64,000 bases of DNA from contig NC_133063.1 in NCBI RefSeq assembly GCF_048771995.1, positions 9,402,001 to 9,466,000 on the forward strand. The letters run 5' to 3'. Source of the stretch: Taeniopygia guttata (taxonomy: Eukaryota > Chordata > Aves > Passeriformes > Estrildidae). The notes beneath the pieces were generated by a model. That model did no database searches. It was given only the letters and a program-made list of their open reading frames with translations, and had not been told where the DNA came from. A program made the position numbers and the translations under genes. This document shows, in pieces, positions 1 to 30,515 of this stretch. How positions within the stretch are numbered: position 1 is the first letter of the stretch; each line of letters opens with the position of its first letter.

Positions 1-3000
1 TTTGTTATAAGACACTGAGCAAAGATATAAGAGATATGTTGTGATGAGAAGAGAATAAATCCCCAAGTTTCCCTTTTCATGGCATCTATGGCATTGTCTT
101 ATCCCTGATCTCTTCCCCTTCTCTGGAACATCAGATATGAACTGTGATGTGGTTGTGCACAGTTGCTATTAATTGCACACCTCACCTGGTAGTTTTTACT
201 GGGAAGAACAAACAGGAAAATGCAGGAAGGTAAAATTTGTTAGGCTTTGCCTACTGTGTGTAACTGTTTATATTCTATTTATATCATGTAGTCCATTGTA
301 CTACAAGGAATATTTGTAATGGAGTGCATTCACAGTAGCTGAACACTGCTGTGCCAGAATCTTCAGAGGTTATCAGTTTGGCTGTGTCAGAAGGGCCTGC
401 TTTTCTGAAAGCCCTGGTCTTTAAAATTCAAGCTGCTTTCAGGTATTTTAGGCTGGACAGTACAGAATTGATGTGGACAGCTGCTTTTGAAAATCGTAGT
501 GGAAGTTTTCACCTTCAAAGACACTTACTCTCAGCATGTGTCTTTGACATAAATAAAATGGACTTAAATGAAAAATAAAGAAGTAATAAAAGATTCACAT
601 CCTGTAGACATTGAAAAGTCAAAATGCTGTGCTTTCAGAAGGGAATAAGCAACACAGTGCTTAGCACCAGTGCAGACGATCAGAGTGCTACTGATTCTAT
701 CTGTCCACACTACCCATCTCCCAGGCACAGTCATGCACTGACCATTCCAGTTAAGCATCTTTCACCTTTCCCAGGATGGGTTTTCAACGAATCCAAACCA
801 GCTGCAAACCAAACCCACTAATTTTGGTTCTTCTGTTCCGATCTTAAGCAACATGATGACCTCTCTCAAAATTAGTAAGCTACGCATCTCCAACATTTCC
901 CAACACTTTGACACTAATGTCCATTTAATCTCTGCAGAGCCTTTACTAGTCCTGCAGAGCTTTCTGATGAGGGAAGTGCCAATAAATCATCTGGATACTG
1001 AGACCCTACTCCTCTCATTAACCCCTTCACAGCCACAGGCCTTGTCAAGGACAGGAGGCCCTCTTCACAGTGTCATTGGAGACTTTGAGTAGCAGAGCAT
1101 AAAACTGACTGGAGCAGGCAGATTATGGGCTGAGGCTTCTTCTCCCATCTGACTTCTCTGCACAGCATTTGTCTCTCTGCTGGGAAGCCTTGAGGCAGGG
1201 CTCACTCAGTAGCAAGAAAAATCTAATCTAGTTTATGTAGTATGTGAGGTCTGTGAGAAATAACCAAAAGGAGCATGAAGTTTCTTGTTTCTTCTTCACA
1301 TTTTACTGCAACATGCTGAAACACCATGAGAACATTTACCGAAAAGTCACATGAAGAGATGCACTGATGCTTTTGTAAGAGTAATTAACTCTCAAAGTAG
1401 TTGTTTCTAGCTATGTTAGTACTAGTATAAACCAGAGCCTGTCCGTATGTTCACACTTCCATACACTCATGCTCAAATATGGTTCAGGCTCTTCTTCAGT
1501 GTTTCAGTGAAACTAACCATAGATATGTTGGTAAGCTTTCATAACCTGAAAGCATTTATAGGAGACAATTCAAATTTATTTACTATGGCATTTCCAGAAT
1601 GTGCAGGGGTTTTTAAGCAATGTGCACAAAGTAAATCTAGTGGTGCAGAGAACAATTAAAATAATTTAAATTGGACATGAATTGAACCTAAGTTGCCTTC
1701 CACTTACTATTACTGCATGTGGTCAGTATTGCAAGCAAAGATGCCTGGTAACTTCAGAAGCAGGTCTGCTGCAATATTCTCAAAACACTGAGTCCTTGCA
1801 GAGCTATGACTCATTGAACCGCAGCTGTCTGAGGACTGTCTGAACATCAGCATAGGATAAGATCCTTTCTAACTCTCTTGGGAAACAGTCTAATCATCAC
1901 TTTAAATTTCCAAGGGCAAGTCTTTAACAGTTTTTTTAGTAATCACTATTGAAGATGTTTTTTCTTTTAGCTGAAGACTTCACTACTTGTTTCTTAATGT
2001 CTTTTTAAACAAATATTTGTAACTGCTGGAAAGGCAACCTTTTTCTCCCTGGTAAAGGCCAGAAATGCAACTGTCTCATTCCTTGCACCTACTTTCTTCT
2101 AGGTATGTCAGACATGGGTCACTCTTACGGCTAATTTTTCTAAGAATTAAAGGGCAAAGCTAGAAGGGATTTGAGATCCCTCAGGTATTAATTATATGGA
2201 TGAACAAAGATACAATCTGGACTGAAAAACTGTGGCAAGGTGCAGGTACTAAATAGCTGAATGCTGTACAGACTTGTTCAGATGTATCGCCCTACCACAG
2301 TAGATTGAGATTTCAGCCACACAAATCTGAAATCAGAGAGATAAAAATGGGCGAAGGATTTTCCTTTTACTAGGACTGTGTGGGACCATTTCAGCTACTG
2401 AAATGTTTTTGTAGCTGTTTTCATAGCAGAATATAGTGGGCACAGGTTGCTGATGTTACACATGGTGCCTCAGGTATTGAGCTAGAAATCCAAGTCACAG
2501 TCACTTCACTAATGTGAGACTTGACCTTGAAACGCCTCCAGCTTGAGAAAATAAACCACATCTCTGTTACAGTCAGCTGGAACACAGATGACAGCAATAC
2601 CTGGTAGTTGGTTTTATAGCTTTTTTATTGTGCTTCACGCCAATGAAGTTGTCATTTGATGACACTCTGGGCTAATGCCAAAATTACAAAATTCTGCATC
2701 ACACCCAGGCACTCTTCATGGCTGGTGCCCAGACTGGAGGGCTGCAGTTCCTCACAGCCTGCACCATCAGGCAACTGCCTTATTCTTCCATACACCCCTG
2801 TATGCCATTTGTGCATCTGTGTGTCCTAACTGTGCATCTCCTACAACCCCACAGCCCCTAGTTCTCTGACAGCCCTCACTTTAACAGCTCTTAACATGAT
2901 GGCAGTTGCCACTGAAGCTGTGAGATCGTCCAGCAGTTTTAGCTAGCTAGCTTAGATGTGTCTACATGGAGTATTCCATGTATAAACAGACAAGAAGAGA
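1..3000. other. Intergenic DNA upstream of GNE, no gene recognised
   Basis: No open frame here resembles a known protein or has convincing splice sites. The sequence is AT-rich, unique-looking and has no clear interspersed repeat. It could hold distal regulatory DNA or a far-upstream GNE exon, but nothing in the sequence shows this. Confidence 0.5.
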
Positions 3001-3029
3001 CTGTCCCACCTCAATGACAGCTCCTCCTT

Positions 3030-3182
3030 AGGAAGAATTTCTTCACAGAAAGGCTGATTAGACATTGGAACGGGCTGCCATTGCAGTGGTCACCGTTTAA
3101 GGAAAGAATGTGCACTCAGTGCCGTGGTCTGCTTGGCAGGGAGATATACTTTTCCAACCTCATTGGTTCTGTGATTCTATGA
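3030..3182 (+). repeat. CR1 LINE 3' end fragment
   Basis: The text resembles the 3' end of avian CR1 in sense orientation: a 'ggaagaatttcttcacagaaaggctg' type segment, then 'gaacgggctgcc', and a terminal 'gttctgtgattctatg' that matches the (ATTCTRTG) tail of CR1. The copy is 5' truncated, as most CR1 copies are. Its tail abuts the tail of an opposite-strand CR1 that starts at 3183. Confidence 0.8.
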
Positions 3183-4170
3183 GAATCACAGAATAATGAT
3201 GTTGGAAGAGACCTTTAAGATCATCAAATCCAACCTATGCCCTAATACTTCAACTAGGTGCTATAGTATAGCACCGAGTGCCATGTCCAGTCTTTTTTTA
3301 AACACATCCAGAGATGGTGATTCCACCACCTCCCTGGGAAGACAGTTCCAATACTTTATTATTCTTTGGGTGAAAATTTTTTTCCTAATGTCCAACCTAT
3401 ACCTTCCCCAGCATAGCTTGAGACTGTGTCCTCTTGTTCTGTCAGTGCTGCTCGGTGGAAGAGACCTATCCCAGCTGTCTACAACCTCCCTTCAGGAAGC
3501 TGTAGAGAGCAATAAGGTCTCCTCTAAGCCTCCTGTTATAAATGAAAATTTGTCCAGCCAAATTAAAATGAAAAATAAAATATTTATTTTGCAATCGAAT
3601 TCTATCTAGCCAGCCACAAGGAAAGAACAGAGCCGAGCCCAGGGTCGGCCCTGGGTGTGCAACAAGGAGTCAGCCTCAGCAGAGGTTTTCCTGTATGCCC
3701 ACACACCTCTATCCTGACACAAGCGGTTTTTACAGGGAAAATTCCACCTGAAGCTAAGATTTCAGCAGTCTTTTCTTCCATTCAGAGTTCATAGGTTAAT
3801 AAGATTTCTTTTTTGGTTATGAGGAAGAACAATTCAGTGTCCGGAGTTGTTGAATCCCTTGATGAAATGTACGGGAACGCTGCATTCACATGGATCTGCC
3901 CGAGGATTTCCATGATCTCCATCTCGGGTCGTTCACGCGATGATCAGCGCCTGGGTGTCCCGTATCCCTCCAGACACGGCCCATCTTTTGGCTGAGCCAC
4001 ATCCTTTTAGTTGGAAATCAGTTTCCAATTATGTTTACTACACATAACACTCCTCTTTCCAGGCTGAACAAACTCAGCTCCTTCAAACGTTCCTCGCAGG
4101 GCTTGTGCTCCAAGCCTCTCACCAGCCTTGTTGCCCTCCTCTGGACGCGCTCAAGCATCTCAACATCTGA
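3183..4170 (-). repeat. CR1 LINE 3' fragment, split by an LTR
   Basis: Reverse-strand CR1 in two blocks, 3183-3533 and 4050 to about 4170. The first block begins with the reversed tail ('gaatcacagaataatg') and runs through the 'ggaagagacctttaagatcat' type text. The second resumes with 'tttccaggctgaacaaactc', which is the expected continuation after 'cctctaagcctcc'. The intervening 516 bases are a separate LTR-like insertion, so this CR1 is older than that LTR. Confidence 0.85.
3534..4049. mobile_element. Solo LTR-like element inserted in a CR1
   Basis: The segment begins TGTTAT and ends ATAACA, a perfect 6-bp terminal inverted repeat of the TG...CA type found on LTRs. CTCC is present directly on both sides (3530-3533 and 4050-4053; it can be read as CTCCT), which looks like a target-site duplication. 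Removing the segment restores continuous CR1 text. No internal retroviral region is present, so it is best read as a solo LTR left by recombination. The family is not identified; a 4-5 bp duplication fits gammaretrovirus-like or ERVL-like elements. It is an old fossil, younger than the host CR1. Confidence 0.75.
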
Positions 4171-4179
4171 AGGAGCGCT

Positions 4180-4560
4180 GAAATTCCGTGACGGCAGAGC
4201 TGCATGCCTCTCTGCAGAGCCCCGGTGCGCGGCAGGGCGCGGCTCGGTGCCGCGGCGGCTCCGCGCTCACTTCCTGCGGGGGCGGGCCCTGCTCCGGCGG
4301 ATGCGGGCGGGCCCTGGCGCTGGGCAAGGTGACTGCGGAGCGGCCGAGCCGAGCCGAGCCGGGCCGGGCCCCGCTGCGGGGGAACGGGGCGGGAGCGCGG
4401 CTGTGCCCGGGGACGGGGCGGCGCGGGTCCGGCGGATCTCCGCGAAACGCGGGCGCAGCCACGGAGGTGCCGGCGCAGGTCCCCGGGAAAAGCGGGAGCT
4501 CCCTCAGGGGGAAGGGAATGCGGGCGGGGCGTTCCCGGGATGTGGCGGGGTGTGGAAGAT
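4180..4560 (+). promoter_or_regulatory. CpG island, probable GNE promoter and non-coding first exon
   Basis: The sequence changes abruptly to very GC- and CpG-rich DNA, with GC-box-like 'ggggcggg' (around 4279), an ETS-like 'acttcctg' (4269-4276) and repeated 'ccgagccgagcc' text. It is the only CpG island upstream of the first GNE coding exon at 8098 and lies on the correct side. 'ggcaag/gtgact' near 4328 is a possible splice donor for an untranslated exon. The exact start site cannot be read from sequence. Open frames across this island are compositional shadows. Confidence 0.65.
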
Positions 4561-4614
4561 TGGGAGTGCCAGGGCTGGTTTGTGTAGCAAGTGAATGGCC
4601 TGAAGTGTCAGAGC

Positions 4615-4828
4615 GGGTTTAGGCTGGGTGTGAGGAAAAGGCTCTTCACCCAGAGGGTGGCTGGGACGGGCTCCCTAGGGAATGGTCACAGCACCAGTCT
4701 GACAGGGTTCAGGGAGCCTTCGGGCACATGGATACTTGTCCTATGCGGGAATAAGAGTTGGACTCAATGATGTTTGTGGTTCCGTTCCAGTTCAGCGTTG
4801 GAGCCATCATATTCTGTGATTCTTGGTG
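4615..4828 (+). repeat. CR1 LINE 3' end fragment
   Basis: Sense CR1 3' text: 'gctgggtgtgaggaaaagg', 'ttcacccagagggtggctgg', 'ggactcaatgatg', and a terminal 'attctgtgattctt' tail. It is 5' truncated and lies directly 3' of the GNE CpG island. Confidence 0.8.
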
Positions 4829-7800
4829 TATCAGTGTATGAAGAAGCAGAGGGGGTGGGTGATCCCTTGCACCAGGAAGGGGCCTGGTGAAGACATCACC
4901 CACACTGATGGGGGGAATGGTGGAGAGCGTTTTTTGCCCTAAAACACGTGCAGAGGTGTTTGAAGGTGTAGTTTGAGGGTGTAGTTTGATGTTTGGTCAC
5001 CTGCACTGGGCTCTAGGAAGAGGCCCTGGGTGTGTGTGCACACAGGCGATGTAGAACTAATGGCTCAGGGGATGTGTGGAGAAGGGTGGGGGGAAAACAC
5101 GTACTGGTGGAGGGTGTGGGAAGAGGTGAGGGCAGAATAACCTGTATGCCACATGGCAAAGCAAGTGGAAAGATGAAATTGCCCTCAGCACAGAGTGTAG
5201 AGACTGGGTCTTTGATTTTATAACCCAGTGTTTCGAAGGTGTGAATGTAGAATATAGAGCATACAGGTGGTGTAATTTGTTTGTGAAGCAGTGATCAAGG
5301 GGTGTCTCATGCTCTGAAGACTCCTGACAGAAATAGTAGCTGCTTGGCTGCTGTAAAGTCTGGCCCAGAATTTCCCAGTCTTAAAAAGTCCTTGAATGTG
5401 TAATAATCTAAAAGCTTTATGATGGGATATAGAAGAGCAGTAGACCAAAGCACATGGAGATTAAGTATTTCAAGTAGTCCTTCATGGAACACTGTTTTAT
5501 TTCTTCTCTCTTCTGCTAAAGATTGCTAGTCCGTGCAAGGTGGAAGAGATAAACCTTGGAACAGGAGGATCCCCCAGCTAGAGAGTTCTATGTAGATCAA
5601 ACTAGGTATATCATCAAACTTCTAGAAACTAAGAGGCAAATGTTAGTGATTCATTATTTCAGATAATTTTGGTGAACAGTCCTGAAAAGAGATGACTTGC
5701 CTGCAAAAGCTGATAAGAAATGCTAAAACCACAGCGGTAACAAAATTTTGTAGCTAGGGTGTCACAGCTCTGCTTGAAGGGATTTGCTCTTAATGACTGA
5801 AGGGATTTGGCCATTGCTTTTTGACTGTGAATAATGTCTGAAAATACAGAATTTTTTTTGCATTTAGGCTCAGAAAACTTGGGAGTCAGGATGGAATAAT
5901 GTCTTTTATTAAACTGTCGTGTGGTAATACGTCACGTGTTTCTTTAGGAAGCATCCAAGTCATCCTAGCAGACAAAACCCAATTTGATTAGTGGCAAATT
6001 TCCACATGCAGTTGATAATTATATTGCATTGTTACCTACCTTATTCTAGGGTAAATATTTTGGTTCTTCAGATAAGCAGGTGTTTAAAATTGACAGCAAT
6101 GGAAAACCTGTCTGCACCAAGACCAGTGTGTGGCTCACTTGGCAGCTTTTTGAAACTACTGTGCTACAGAGTTTTAAGGCACTACTGGAAATAATTCTGC
6201 TTTGAAATGTAATGTTAACAGAAGTTGAAATGGACACGTATAGGAATTGCCTTTGATTCTTGTCAATTAAGACAGATTTGGAGTGTCTCAACATCTATGT
6301 CTAAAATTATTTCAAGAGACCATTATTACAGCCAAATACTAACTGTAGTTAAATGTGATCTTCATGGCTGGAAAGATGTGTGGGCAAGTGATTCATTTCT
6401 GTTGGATCTGTAGTTATGGTGAAAAAAAGATTTTATTTTTTTTCAACTTACAGACCATCTGTTTTAGGAGATGGTATGTTCTATGTCTGCATGGAAGGTT
6501 TTTAGAATTTTAGACAATGCTTGAAGAAAAAAAGAGGACAAAAAACTATTCTGCTTCTTAAGAGACTGCTTTGCATAAATGAAAAGAAACTGCATTGTCA
6601 GATTGGGTCTTGGTGGTCCTACCTTAGACAGGTAACTAGGGGTTAGCAGGCTTCGGATAATTTGCTTTGTCACTTCCTTATATTGCAGTTTGTACTTTGG
6701 CGTCTTGTTTTATGTAATATAGGACAGATGTGCAGCAGTGGCCAACTGGAAGAGTTTTGTGAGAGGTTTGCCTCCAGGTATACTAAGATTGTTCATGCAG
6801 TTTCAAAGACAAGCTTATAGGTGTGTCAGAAGTTGCATTCACATCTTGATCACCATTTTATTTGAATTATTGGCTGGATTTACATAAATAATGACAGGAC
6901 CGCCTGCTCAGACCACCTCTGAAGAGAGGTTGTTTTAGAAATGAGGAAAAGCAGTGGGGTCTGTTAGATCTGAGTCTGGCTGGTGTCACTGCCAGTCTTA
7001 GTTTTGCAGAGCCATAATGGATTCCAGGTGGATTAGAGATACCACTGGGACAACTTGGCATAGATTCCTGATCACCCTAATGTTGCTGTTACACCAAAGC
7101 ATTGTTTTGTCACGTGTGATGAAACCTAAACTAATGTCTTAAAAATAGGGAAATCTTGAAAAGTTGCTGAATTTTGTAAGTTTCATGAGAGTGTTATGTC
7201 ATAGTAACCTTTTTTTTTTTAGAACTTTACTGAAAAAATCTGAATGCAGTCTAAAAGGAGCATGGAATTGCTCCTGTTGATATAATCATGTACTCTCTAG
7301 CTTTCCTAGCTGGCAAAATCAGTAGAGACATTGATACTGCTTTGAGTCAAGGATAAGCAAGCCTTGTCCATTAATCCAGAAAAAGTTCTATCTGCCAAGT
7401 GGAGCAAAAATCTGACATAACATTAGATTTATACCAAAAAGATGGTACTTACTTAAACTCTTGCCAACACCTTAGTAATTTCTGTTCTGGAGGAGGGGAA
7501 ATCTTGGTTATTTTGATTTTCTGAATTATTGATTTTCTTAATGTACTTTGGCCTACAAAAGGGTATGCAAGGTGTTAGAAATTAATGTTTAACTTGCTTT
7601 ACCTCACCAAAATGTGTTTAATGGAAGTACATAAACTGTCCTGGTCAAAAACTTTCTCTTTTTGTTTACTGAGTCTCAGTCGATCCATCTCAGCAATTTG
7701 TTCCATTCTTTTGTTTGGAATATGTGAGATTTTCTTTCTTTTATTTACTAAGGCAGAATAGTTTTTCTACTTATACCATCAGAAGAGGGAGAAGTCATTT

Positions 7801-8097
7801 TACTGTTTAATTACAGTTGAACTTCATAATACTTAAATATTGTTTATACAGAAATGTTATATACTATTTGTAGAAGTAGAAGTATTAAAATTGAGTTTTA
7901 ACTAGGGAAAAAAAATTCTATTCTAAATTTTGGAAACAGAGCTTCGTTTGTTCTGTTAGGTACTAGATGTCCATTATAAGTGGAGTAGTTACTGTGTATC
8001 AACACAGTGTGTACTGTTCATGAAGTGTATACCATTTGATTACTATTTTAAATTACTATTATTGATGACACACTTCTTGTTTTCTCTACTATGTCAG
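4829..8097 (+). other. GNE first intron
   Basis: The sequence between the promoter island and the first coding exon holds no recognisable exon or large repeat. In particular I could not find an equivalent of the human exon that encodes the METYGYLQ start of the 753-aa isoform. Confidence 0.5.
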
Positions 8098-8142
8098 GAG
8101 GTCTACTTCAAGAATCTTTCAAAACAGAAACAAAAGGAAGTC

Positions 8143-26573
<18,431 letters not shown>

Positions 26574-28670
26574 AGAATTACAGAAAAATTAGAGAATTGG
26601 ACTATTCAGATTCCTAATGGGTGGAGGGAATACTTTGCCCCAAACTTTTCTCTGATGAGAGCAGCTAATGAATCAAAGTACTGTTCTGAGTAATTAGTGA
26701 CTATTTTAGCATTTCCTAATTAAGGTATTATCTTTTTGTATTTTTCCTAAATTTCAGCTGACCTCATTGGAAGTAACGTGCAATTCTGGTTTTTTAAGCA
26801 CCTCTATTGTTAAGCCTATACATTACTTTTGAGTGTGGCTGAATTATTTATGAGTATCTCTTGCTGTATGGGGATAATGTGTATGGTGTGTAAAATTATT
26901 ACAACTCTTGGGGATCCATATCTCATTTCCCATGTATGTGAAATGAGACGTTTACCAGCTTTTCAGTTTCCAGGATTCCACCCACAAAGTAAATATGATG
27001 TAATCACCAGTAGCAGGTAGTAATTTCAGTGGGTGGAAATGAGGGCCTTTAGAATTAAAAAAAGGCTACACTTAGAAATTTCTTTTCATTAAGGACTTGG
27101 TAGAGGCAACCAAGTTTATTTATTAGATTATCTCTAAAGGCCAGTGTCCCATTTTAGAAGCTTTACATATGAAGGAAAAAACCTACAGTTTATTGAGCTT
27201 ACAACCTGCAGAGGAATCCAAACAAAACTGATAAGTAGTTGCAGTGATGCAGTGAGTATCTTTGTCTTCTAGCTATGGCCAATAGTAAATTGCATTTTAA
27301 TCTTGGGGGATGTCTCAAGAGACTTAATCTACTACTTTCAGTGAGGTGGGTTGCTTATTTTTTGGTAGCCAGTTAGCTGAAATTCAGCCACATAGCACAG
27401 CTGATCATAAAGAATCTACCTTTCACTGCAGAGTGACACAGTGCATCCCCTCAGCCATTCGGGTGGCTGCAGGTGCAATGTTCTTGTCCTGTTTTCACCA
27501 TCAGCTTTCAGGATGGAAAGTCAAATCTGATCCTTATCCTTGCCTTCAGAACATTCAGAGCCTAGGGGAAAAGTATGTCAAGTGCCAGTGAAGGCTTGCC
27601 TAAGTAAGCTGTGGCTTGTATTTCTTTAATGAGTCCTTGATATACAGTGGTGTCTTTATCCAGCTGCTTTTTTAGCATACTTTCAAGATGCTGGAGAAAT
27701 TGAAAAACAAACCCATCTATCAGCTAATTCAGAAAGATAACTCTGGAGGAACAGTCACAAGACTATCCTGTCCTGAATTTAATGACCTATTTTGACATCT
27801 AACTCAACCACTGTTATTCTAAGAAGTCCAGTAATGTGTCAGTACAGGGGCTATTTCCACACTTGAACTTCTCTTCCAATTAAAATGAAACAATCTTCTG
27901 CTATATAATGAACTTGGACTAAATAGCTCCTAGTTCACTCACTAATTCTGGGATATAATCTATACAGATTGTCTTTACTTCACCCTTCTTCCACAAAGAA
28001 TGCTTTTACTGGTAACTCACATACTCAGTGCAGATTTCAGGAACACCACCAGATCTCCCTTCTAATGTATCCATGAACAATCATACAGCCTCTCTACCAC
28101 TGGCAAGTAACTGGTTCTTAACTGTTTGCCAAGTTATACTAGGCTTTATGTAACCAAGGAGTTTTAGTTCCTTTCCCTACACGTCGTTGTTTACTTGATG
28201 ATTCCCATTACCTTCAATACCAGAGCATTAGCTCTGTGAGCAGCTCAAGGAGAAGCTGGCATTTCTCTGCAGTGACAGCAGCTCACATCAGGAGTACTGA
28301 GGTTCTAACAGTGAGGAGGCCTGTCATTTGATCTTTCCATCCTCTGCTATCACAAGGAATGCCTGGCTGGAATGCTTGGCTAAAAGTGGGACCAAGTTTT
28401 TGCTTTCCAGACCCTCTGAAGCTCTGTATTTTTGGTATCTCAGACTCAAAATCTTTTTCCCTAGCAGCTGAAGGGAGGGTGCAGGCACAGAAAAACCACA
28501 ACAGACTAAAACACAGTTGAAAAGTTCTACACCTTTAACATCATGTTAAGAAAACAATTCTTCAAATTATTTTGAAAATGCTTTTTTTTGGTCAATCATC
28601 CAAGAACTTGCTGCATATGTACAAGCTGTTTATAAACTCAGAAAGAATAAAAAAATCATGTTTAATAGCA
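26574..28670 (+). other. GNE: Probable GNE 3' untranslated region
   Basis: About 2.1 kb of non-coding sequence follows the stop and reaches the first good poly(A) signal. The mammalian GNE transcript also has a long 3' UTR. Small open frames inside have no recognisable homology. Confidence 0.6.
28646..28651 (+). promoter_or_regulatory. Candidate GNE poly(A) signal AATAAA
   Basis: A canonical AATAAA is followed within about 25-45 bases by GT-rich DNA ('gtggttttgtttgtc'), the usual downstream element. It lies on the GNE strand. Confidence 0.6.
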
Positions 28671-30070
28671 TAATAGTGGTTTTGTTTGTCTCTTCTTTAC
28701 CTGTTCAGAAGCATCCTTTGAACTTCAGGTACTTTAATGTGGAACAGAGATTTTATGGCTATTAGCCCCCCTGTTGTATGCAGTCCCAGAAGGAGCAAAC
28801 ATCAGATGTTCACTGAATATCTGCAGCAGTGTGCTTACTTGATGCTGGCCCAATGTCCTTTAGAATAGCCCATACCATCAAGTTTAGTTATTCAGTATTT
28901 TGAATCTTTGATATGTCACCCAGACACTTGGAAATAACAAATTCATTCATTTTCTGGTGGTCTTGAAGCACTCACCTTCCTCCATGATAATAAAATTGTC
29001 AAAAGCTTGCACTTATTATCAATGGAGGCAATGGCAATTTTATATTAAAAAACACAGCACAGAGTAAGGTGCAGATGGAATTTACACTTGGATTCAGTGA
29101 AATCTGATCACTGTGTCTATTTCAAAGGCCATGGAGATACCACAGGCGTTAGCAAGGACAAAACACCTGGGCTGTACTCCCCTTGGGCCATTACAGATAA
29201 TTATATCTGGATTAAAACTAGTGCCATAGCACAGTTCTGCAAAGGAACATGCTTGCTTGCATGACAAGTACTGCTGAAGGAATCCTCTTGAAAAAGAGCA
29301 GACACCCATGTTGTCCATTCTGAAATACAAGCCAGTAATCTGTATGTCTCTTAACTGGTTGCTCAGAAAAAAAAGGAAAAAAAAAAGGGAAAAAAAAAAC
29401 AGCATCAAGAAAGAGAAGCTGCACCATGGTTTTTTTATGGCTGATAAAAATTTAACCATGTTCCATAGGCTAAGAGGATGAATGCACAGGGCTGTCGTTT
29501 TCAGGCTCCCTGCTTTCCAATGAACCCATGACCTCTCCATCCCCCTTCTTGACAAATGCTCATTGTAATTTCAGACTGCCTGGCTGCTGGCTGCCACCTG
29601 ATCAGAAGCTAAACAAAGCAAGGTCTATACTAGGATGTATTCAGCAAGAGTTCACAGCTTCTCTCTCAATACTACCCGAAATCTTCACAACATGCAGCCA
29701 GGAGTATATCTAAAGGATAGGAAGTGCCCAAGTTTTTTTTCCAGATTCCACTGACTAATCTATGGAGATAAGCAGCAACAGTGAGAAGATAATGCCAGTA
29801 AACAGGACTGAGCACGGACAGGACGCCAGAGGTGTAGCACAATACTGTCACATGAAGTTACAAAACAAAGTGACAGATACTGACCTCTGAAAAAAAACAA
29901 GTCAACGTTTAGAAACACAGATAAGAGAACTGTTTTTCCCAAATAAACCTGAGAATTCTTTTGCTCTGTCACAAGGTCTAAGTATCTAAAACAATTCTCA
30001 GACACAGAAAATGTCCTGATTGCAGGAGTGCTGTTTTTGGTTCTGAGCTCCCCAGTGCACAAGAGACATA
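28671..30070. other. Intergenic DNA between convergent GNE and CLTA
   Basis: No gene is recognised. Minus-strand 29094-29555 is open for 153 codons and includes the complement of an A-rich stretch (29370-29400). It has no family resemblance and no splice context. Confidence 0.45.
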
Positions 30071-30074
30071 ACAA

Positions 30075-30515
30075 TACCAGGGAGAGCTCAGCAAAGAGCC
30101 AGAAAGATTACAAAGCAACTACAGCATTTCTCCTATGAGGAAGGGCTGAGAGCTGGAACTGTTCAACTTGGAAAAGAGAAGGCTTAGGGGAATCTTACCA
30201 ATGTCTATAAATACCTAAAGCAAGAGTGCAAAGAAGACGGGCTCCTTTCATTTGTACCATGACAGGAGATACTGGGCACAGAGTGAAACACAGGAGGCTC
30301 CATCTGAACATCAGAAACACTTCTTTACTGGTATCCAAGCACTGGCAGAGGTTGCCCAGAGAAGAAGTGGACCTTCACTTCTTGGAGATCATCAGAAGCT
30401 GTCTGGATATGGTGACAGGCAACAAGCTCAATGTGGTTTTGCTTGAGCAGAGGAGCTGAACTACATGACCTCTAGAGGTCCCTTCCAACCACAGCCAGTG
30501 TATGATTTTGTGACA
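30075..30515 (+). repeat. CR1 LINE 3' end fragment
   Basis: Sense CR1 3' region: 'tgaggaagggctgagagctgg', 'aacttggaaaagagaaggc', 'aacacaggaggctccatctg', 'cactggcagaggttgccc', 'gacctctagaggtcccttcc', and a tail 'gtatgattttgtgac'. It lies in the intergenic DNA between the converging genes. Confidence 0.88.

Noticed and set aside
4031-4622. Overlapping open frames on both strands in the 4.0-4.6 kb region
   Set aside because: They are explained by the GC-rich CpG island, which has few stop codons, and by CR1 sequence. No homology is seen.
29094-29555. A 153-codon minus-strand open frame
   Set aside because: It contains a phenylalanine-rich run from an A-rich tract, has no known domain, and lies between two gene ends with no splice or promoter context.
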